DNA of 64,000 nt from Aplectana chamaeleonis (Eukaryota; Nematoda; Chromadorea; Rhabditida; Cosmocercidae). The notes beneath the pieces were generated by a model. That model had not been told where the DNA came from. It did no database searches and was given only the letters and a program-made list of their open reading frames with translations. The stretch is taken from contig JAPDOI010000441.1 of assembly GCA_029168955.1 (NCBI GenBank), positions 186,001-250,000 of the forward strand. The letters are read 5' to 3'. The translations under genes were made by a program, and so were the position numbers. Shown one piece after another: positions 51,501-57,500 of the stretch (position 1 is the stretch's first letter; each line of letters starts with the position of its first letter).

Positions 51501-54500
51501 GAATGCCGTGGATAATGCTGCTGTAGCCGCTGTAGAGAGTGCCGTGGATGATGGCGCTGTAGGCGCTGTAGATAGTGCCGTGGACAATGGTGCTGTAGGC
51601 GCTGTAGATAGTGCCGTGGATGATGGCGCTGTAGCCGCTGTAGAGAGTTCCGTGGATAATGTTGCTGTAGCTGTCGTAGAGAATGTCGTGGATAATGGTG
51701 CTGTAGGCGCTGTAGAGAGTGCCGTGGATAATGCTGCTGTAGCCGCCGTAGAGAGTGCCGTGGATGATGGCGCTGTAGGCGCTGTAGAGAGTGCCGTGGA
51801 TGATGGCGCTGTAGCCGCTGTAGAGAGTGCCGTGGATAATGGTGCTGTAGGCGCTGTAGAGAATGCCGTGGATAATGGTGCTGTAGGCGCTGTAGAGAGT
51901 GCCGTGGATGATGGTGCCGTAGCCGCTGTAGAGAATGCCGTGGACAATGGTGCTGTAGGCGCTGTAGAGAATGCCGTGGATAATGCTGCTGTAGCCGCTG
52001 TAGAGAATGTCGTGGATAATGGTGCTGTAGGCGCTGTAGAGAGTGCCGTGGATAATGGTGCTGTAGCCGCCGTAGAGAGTGCCGTGGATGAGGCGCTGTA
52101 GGCGCTGTAGAGAGTGCCGTGGATGATGGCGCTGTGGCCGCTGTAGAGAATGCCGTGGACAATGGTGCTGTAGGCGCTGTAGAGAATGCCGTGGATAATG
52201 CTGCTGTAGCCACCGTAAAGAGTGCCGTGGATGATGGTGCTGTAGGCGCTGTAGAGAGTACCGTGGATGATGGTGCTGTAGGCGCTGTAGAGAGTGCCGT
52301 GGATAATGCTGCTGTAGCCGCTGTAGATAGTGCCGTGGATAATGGTGCTGTAGCCGCTGTAGAGAGTGCCGTGGATAATGCTGCTGTAGGCGCTGTAGAG
52401 AGTGCCGTGGATAATGGTGCTGTAGGCGCAGTAGAGAGTACCGTGGATAATGGTGCTGTAGGCGCTGTAGAGAATGCCGTGGATAATGCTGCTGTAGCCG
52501 CTGTAGAGAATGTCGTGAATAATGGTGCTGTAGGCGCTGTAGAGAGTGCCGTGGATAATGGTGCTGTAGGCGCTGTAGAGAGTGCCGTGGATGATGGTGC
52601 CGTAGCCGCTGTAGATAGTGCCGTGGATAATGGTGCTGTAGCCGCTGTAGATAGTGCCGTGGATAATGCTGCTGTAGCCGCCGTAGAGAGTGCCGTGGAT
52701 GATGGTGCTGTAGCCGCCGTACAGAGTGCCGTGGATGATGGCGCTGTAGGCGCTGTAGAGAGTGCCGTGGGAAATGGTGCTGTAGGCGCTGTAGAGAATG
52801 CCGTGGATAATGCTGCTGTAGCCGCTGTAGAGAATGTCGTGGATAATGGTGCTGTAGGCGCTGTAGAGAGTGCCGTGGATAATGGTGCTGTAGGCGCTGT
52901 AGAGAGTGCCGTGGATGATGGTGCCGTAGCCGCTGTAGATAGTGCCGTGGATAATGGTGCTGTAGCCGCTGTAGATAGTGCCGTGGATACCGCCGTAGAG
53001 AGTGCCGTGGATGATGGCGCTGTAGGCCCTGTAGAGAGTGCCGTGGATGATGGCGCTGTAGCCGCTGTAGAGAGTGCCGTGGATAATGGTGCTGTAGGCG
53101 CTGTAGAGAATGCCGTGGATAATGGTGCTGTAGGCGCTGTAGAGAATGCCGTGGATAATGCTGCTGTAGCCGCCGTACAGAGTGCCGTGGATGATGGCGC
53201 TGTAGGCGCTGTAGAGAGTGCCGTGGATGATGGCGCTGTAGCCGCTGTAGATAGTGCCGTGGATAATGGTGCTGTAGCCGCTGTAGAGAGTGCCGTGGAT
53301 AATGCTGCTGTAGCCGCCGTAGAGAGTGCCGTGGATGATGGCGCTGTAGGCGCTGTAGAGAGTGCCGTGGATGATGGTGTTGTAGCCGCTGTAGAGAATG
53401 CCGTGGATGATGGTGCTGTTGCCGCTGTAGAGAGTGCCGTGGATAATGATGCTGTAGCCGCTGTAGATAGTGCCGTGGATGATGGTGCTGTAGCCGCTGT
53501 AGAGAGTGCCGTGGATGATGGCGCTGTAGCCGCTGTAGAGAATGCCGTGGATGATGGCGCTGTAGGCGCTGTAGAGAGTGCCGTGGATGATGGTGCCGCA
53601 GCCGCTGTAGATAGTGCCGTGGATGATGGTGCCGTAACCGCTGTAGATAGTGCCGTGGATGATGGTGCTATAGCCGCTGTAGATAGTGCCGTGGATGATG
53701 GTGCTGTAGAAGCTGTAGAGAGTGCCGTGGATGATGGTGCCGTAGCCGCTGTAGATAGTGCCGTGGATAATGGCGCTGTAACCGCTGTAGAGAGTGCCGT
53801 GGATAATGCTGCTGTAGCCGCCGTATAGAGTGCCGTGGATGATGGCGCTGTAGGCGCTGTATATAGTGCCGTGGATAATGGTGCTATAGCCGCTGTAGAG
53901 AGTGCCGTGGATAATGATGCTGTAGCCGCTGTAGATAGTGCCGTGGATGATGGTGCTGTAGCCGCTGTAGAGAGTGCCGTGGATGATGGCGCTGTAGCCG
54001 CTGTAGAGAATGCCGTGGATGATGGCGCTGTAGGCGCTTTAGAGAGTGCCGTGGATGATGGTACCGTAGCCGCTGTAGATAGTGCCGTGGATGATGGTGC
54101 CGTAGCCGCTGTAGATAGTGCCGTGGATGATGGTGCTGTAGCCGCTGTAGATAGTGCCGTGGTAGATGGTGCTGTAGAAGCTGTAGAGAGTGCCGTGGAT
54201 GATGGTGCCGTAGCCGCTGTAGATAGTGCCGTGGATAATGGTGCTGTAGCCGCTGTAGAGAGTGCCGTGGATAATGCTGCTGTAGCCGCCGTATAGAGTG
54301 CCGTGGATGATGGCGCTGTAGGCGCTGTAGAGAATGTCGTGGATAATGGTGCTGTAGGCGCTGTAGAGAGTGCCGTGGATAATGGTGCTGTAGACGCTGT
54401 AGAGAGTGCCGTGGATGATGGTGCCGTAGCCGCTGTAGATAGTGCCGTGGATAATGGTGCTGTAGCCGCTGTAGATAGTGCCGTGGATAATGCTGCTGTA

Positions 54501-57500
54501 GCCGCCGTAGAGAGTGCCGTGGATGATGGCGCTGTAGGCGCTGTAGAGAGTGCCGTGGATGATGGCGCTGTAGCCGCTGTAGAGAGTGCCGTGGATAATG
54601 GTGCTGTAGGCGCTGTAGAGAATGCCGTGGATAATGGTGCTGTAGGCGCTGTAGAGAATGCCGTGGATAATGCTGCTGTAGCCGCCGTACAGAGTGCCGT
54701 GGATGATGGCGCTGTAGGCGCTGTAGAGAGTGCCGTGGATAATGGTGCTGTAGGCGCTGTAGAGAATGCCGTGGATGATGGCGCTGTAGCCGCTGTAGAG
54801 AGTGCCGTGGATAATGGTGCTGTAGGCGCTGTAGAGAATGCCGTGGATAATGGTGCTGTAGGCGCTGTAGAGAATGCCGTGGATAATGCTGCTGTAGCCG
54901 CCGTACAGAGTGCCGTGGATGATGGCGCTGTAGGCGCTGTAGAGAGTGCCGTGGATAATGGTGCTGTAGGCGCTGTAGAGAATGCCGTGGATAATGCAGC
55001 TGTAGCCGCTGTAGAGAATGTCGTGGATAATGGTGCTGTAGGCGCTGTAGAGAGTGCCGTGGATAATGGTGCTGTAGGCGCTGTAGAGAGTGCCGTGGAT
55101 GATGGTGCCGTAGCCGCTGTAGATAGTGCCGTGGATAATGGTGCTGTAGCCGCTGTAGATAGTGCCGTGGATAATGCTGCTGTAGCCGCCGTAGAGAGTG
55201 CCGTGGCTGATGGTGCTGTAGCCGCTGTAGAGAATGCCGTGGATAATGGTGCTGTAGGCGCTGTAGAGTGTGCCGAGGATGATGGTGCTGAAAACGCTGT
55301 AGAGAATGCCGTGGATGATGGTGCTGTAGGCGCTGTAGAGAAGGCCGTGGACAATGGTGTTGTAGCTGCTGTAGGGAGTGCCGTGGATGATGGTGCTGTA
55401 GCCGCTGTAGAAAATGCCGTGGGTAATGGTGCTGTAGGCGCTGTAGAGAATGCCGTAGACAATGGTGTTGTAGCCGCTGTAGGGAGTGCCGTGGATGATG
55501 GTGCTGTAGCCGCTGTAGAGAATGCCGTGGATAATGGTGCTGTATGCGCTGTAGAGTGTGCCGAGGATAATGCTGCTGTAGCCGCCGTAGAGAATGCCGT
55601 GGAAAATAGTGCTGTAGCCGCCGTAGAGAAGGCCGTGGACAATGGTGTTGTAGCCGCTGTGGAGAATACCGTGGACAATGGTGCTGTAGGCGCTATAGAG
55701 AATGCCGTGGAAAATAGTGCTGTATTCGCTGTAGAGAATGCAGTGGAAAATAGTGATGTAGGCGCTGTAGAGTATGCCGTGGATGATGGTGCTGTAGCCG
55801 CTGTATAGAATGCCGTGGAAAATAGTGCTGTAGGCGCTGTAGAGAATGCTGTGGAAAATAGTGCTGTAGGCGCTAGAGAGTGCCGTGGATGATGGTGCTG
55901 TAGCCGCTGTAGAGTGTGCCGTGGATAATGGTGCTGTAGGCGCTGTAGAGTGTGCCGTGGATGGTGGTACTGTATCCGCGGTAGAGAGTTCCGTGGATGA
56001 TGGTGCTGTAGCCGCTGTAGAGAGTGGCGTGGATAATGGTAAAACCAATTCTATTGACTACCGGAACCTCCAAACGCATTTGGTGCCATGGCTGAGGGTT
56101 CGCACTCGAGCACGGTACACATTGCATCAGGATGTTTAGTATAGTTGTGCCATTATAATAGAATCGAATCGATATATTCGAGTAATTGTCATTCGAAAAC
56201 GTATTCATTATCGGTTATTCTAAAATGGCACTATTCGAATACTATTCAAAAATCGGGTACCTCAAAAAAAGGGGGTATTCGAATCTATTCAATTATCGGA
56301 CCTTCAAAGAAAGGGGGGTATTCGAATCTATTTAATAATCGAAGCCTACTATTTTTATTTACTATTCGAATGTTCATTCGAATAGTAATAATTTCGAATG
56401 GTTTTGAATGAATTTGCCCCGTCGCCACTATGGTTGGTGTACGGTAGATGACCGTGTGTTCCATTGGCAGGCATGACCACGTCAAAGGACCTCGAAATCG
56501 CTTGGCGCCTCGCTGCGTGCACCCTGGCCTGTTTTCAGTCTGTCGCTTCAAAAATATTCGAATATATTTGAATCGAATTTATTCGAAATTCGGACCTCGA
56601 AAAAAAGGGTCATTCGAATATGTATAATCAAAAATCGGACGTCAAAAAAGGGGGTATTCGAATCTATCGAAAAATCGGACGTAAAAAGGGGGGGGGTCAT
56701 TCAAATCTTCTCGAAATTCGGTCTTTTCGTCCAGGGCGCAACTGTAATGTTCAAATATCCATGCGAGTCGCTCGACAATGGCTTGCTTCTAAGCCAAAGA
56801 CATGGATGAGATGAGCTGGCCGGCGTGCAGTCCTAATCTTATTCCCATTGAAAACATCTGGGGCATCTTCGTGCGTCAGGTAGAGTTCGCGCAATCATTT
56901 TAGTCTGATGAATGGATGGGGCTGCGACGGTAGATCACTTCGCGCTAATCGAAACCCTATTCTCCAGTGAGGCCGCCAACCCCGCACGGCCAGTCGCCTG
57001 GTCCATGCGTCAGACTAAAGTGGAAACGGAAACCATATATGCAAATAGGAAACAGTATTCCACAGTGCAAGAGCTAAAAAATGCGGTCTTTAACGCTAGG
57101 AAGAACATTCCTCAGTCAACGATCGTCAATCCTATTGCTTCTATGCCGTATTTATAGTGTTATTTCAATGTTGAGTGATCCCATTGACTATTCTAATATC
57201 GGTGTTATTTTTCAGTTTGAAATAAGTATTATTGTGAATATGCCAGTGTCCCTATAGATATGCGACGGTCAAAACTGAGCGTTTTGAGCAAGATAAAGCG
57301 TAAAACCTTACAGAAACAGTCAAACGCGCTGCAAATTGGTATTCTTGTATATTTTTACCTAGGAATCTTATAGTCTTTAGATAAAAATTTAAAGTGCCTC
57401 TTTAAATATGCGACGGACTGCATGTAGTGTGCTGTATTCAGCCCACAACTCTACTTCTGCTATCACGAACAGGGGGGGACACCATGGCTTTTCACTTGGC

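Noticed and set aside
43263..55678. Very long - strand open frames (1946, 4001 and 1029 codons) and + strand frames (2349 codons and others) as giant repeat proteins
   Set aside because: They are automatic results of a 36-bp unit lacking stops in several frames. They overlap each other in all frames and sit in an intron with no start, promoter or non-repeat domain.
37731..56037. CRISPR-like array
   Set aside because: Units are contiguous and homologous with no unique spacers, and the context is a eukaryotic intron.
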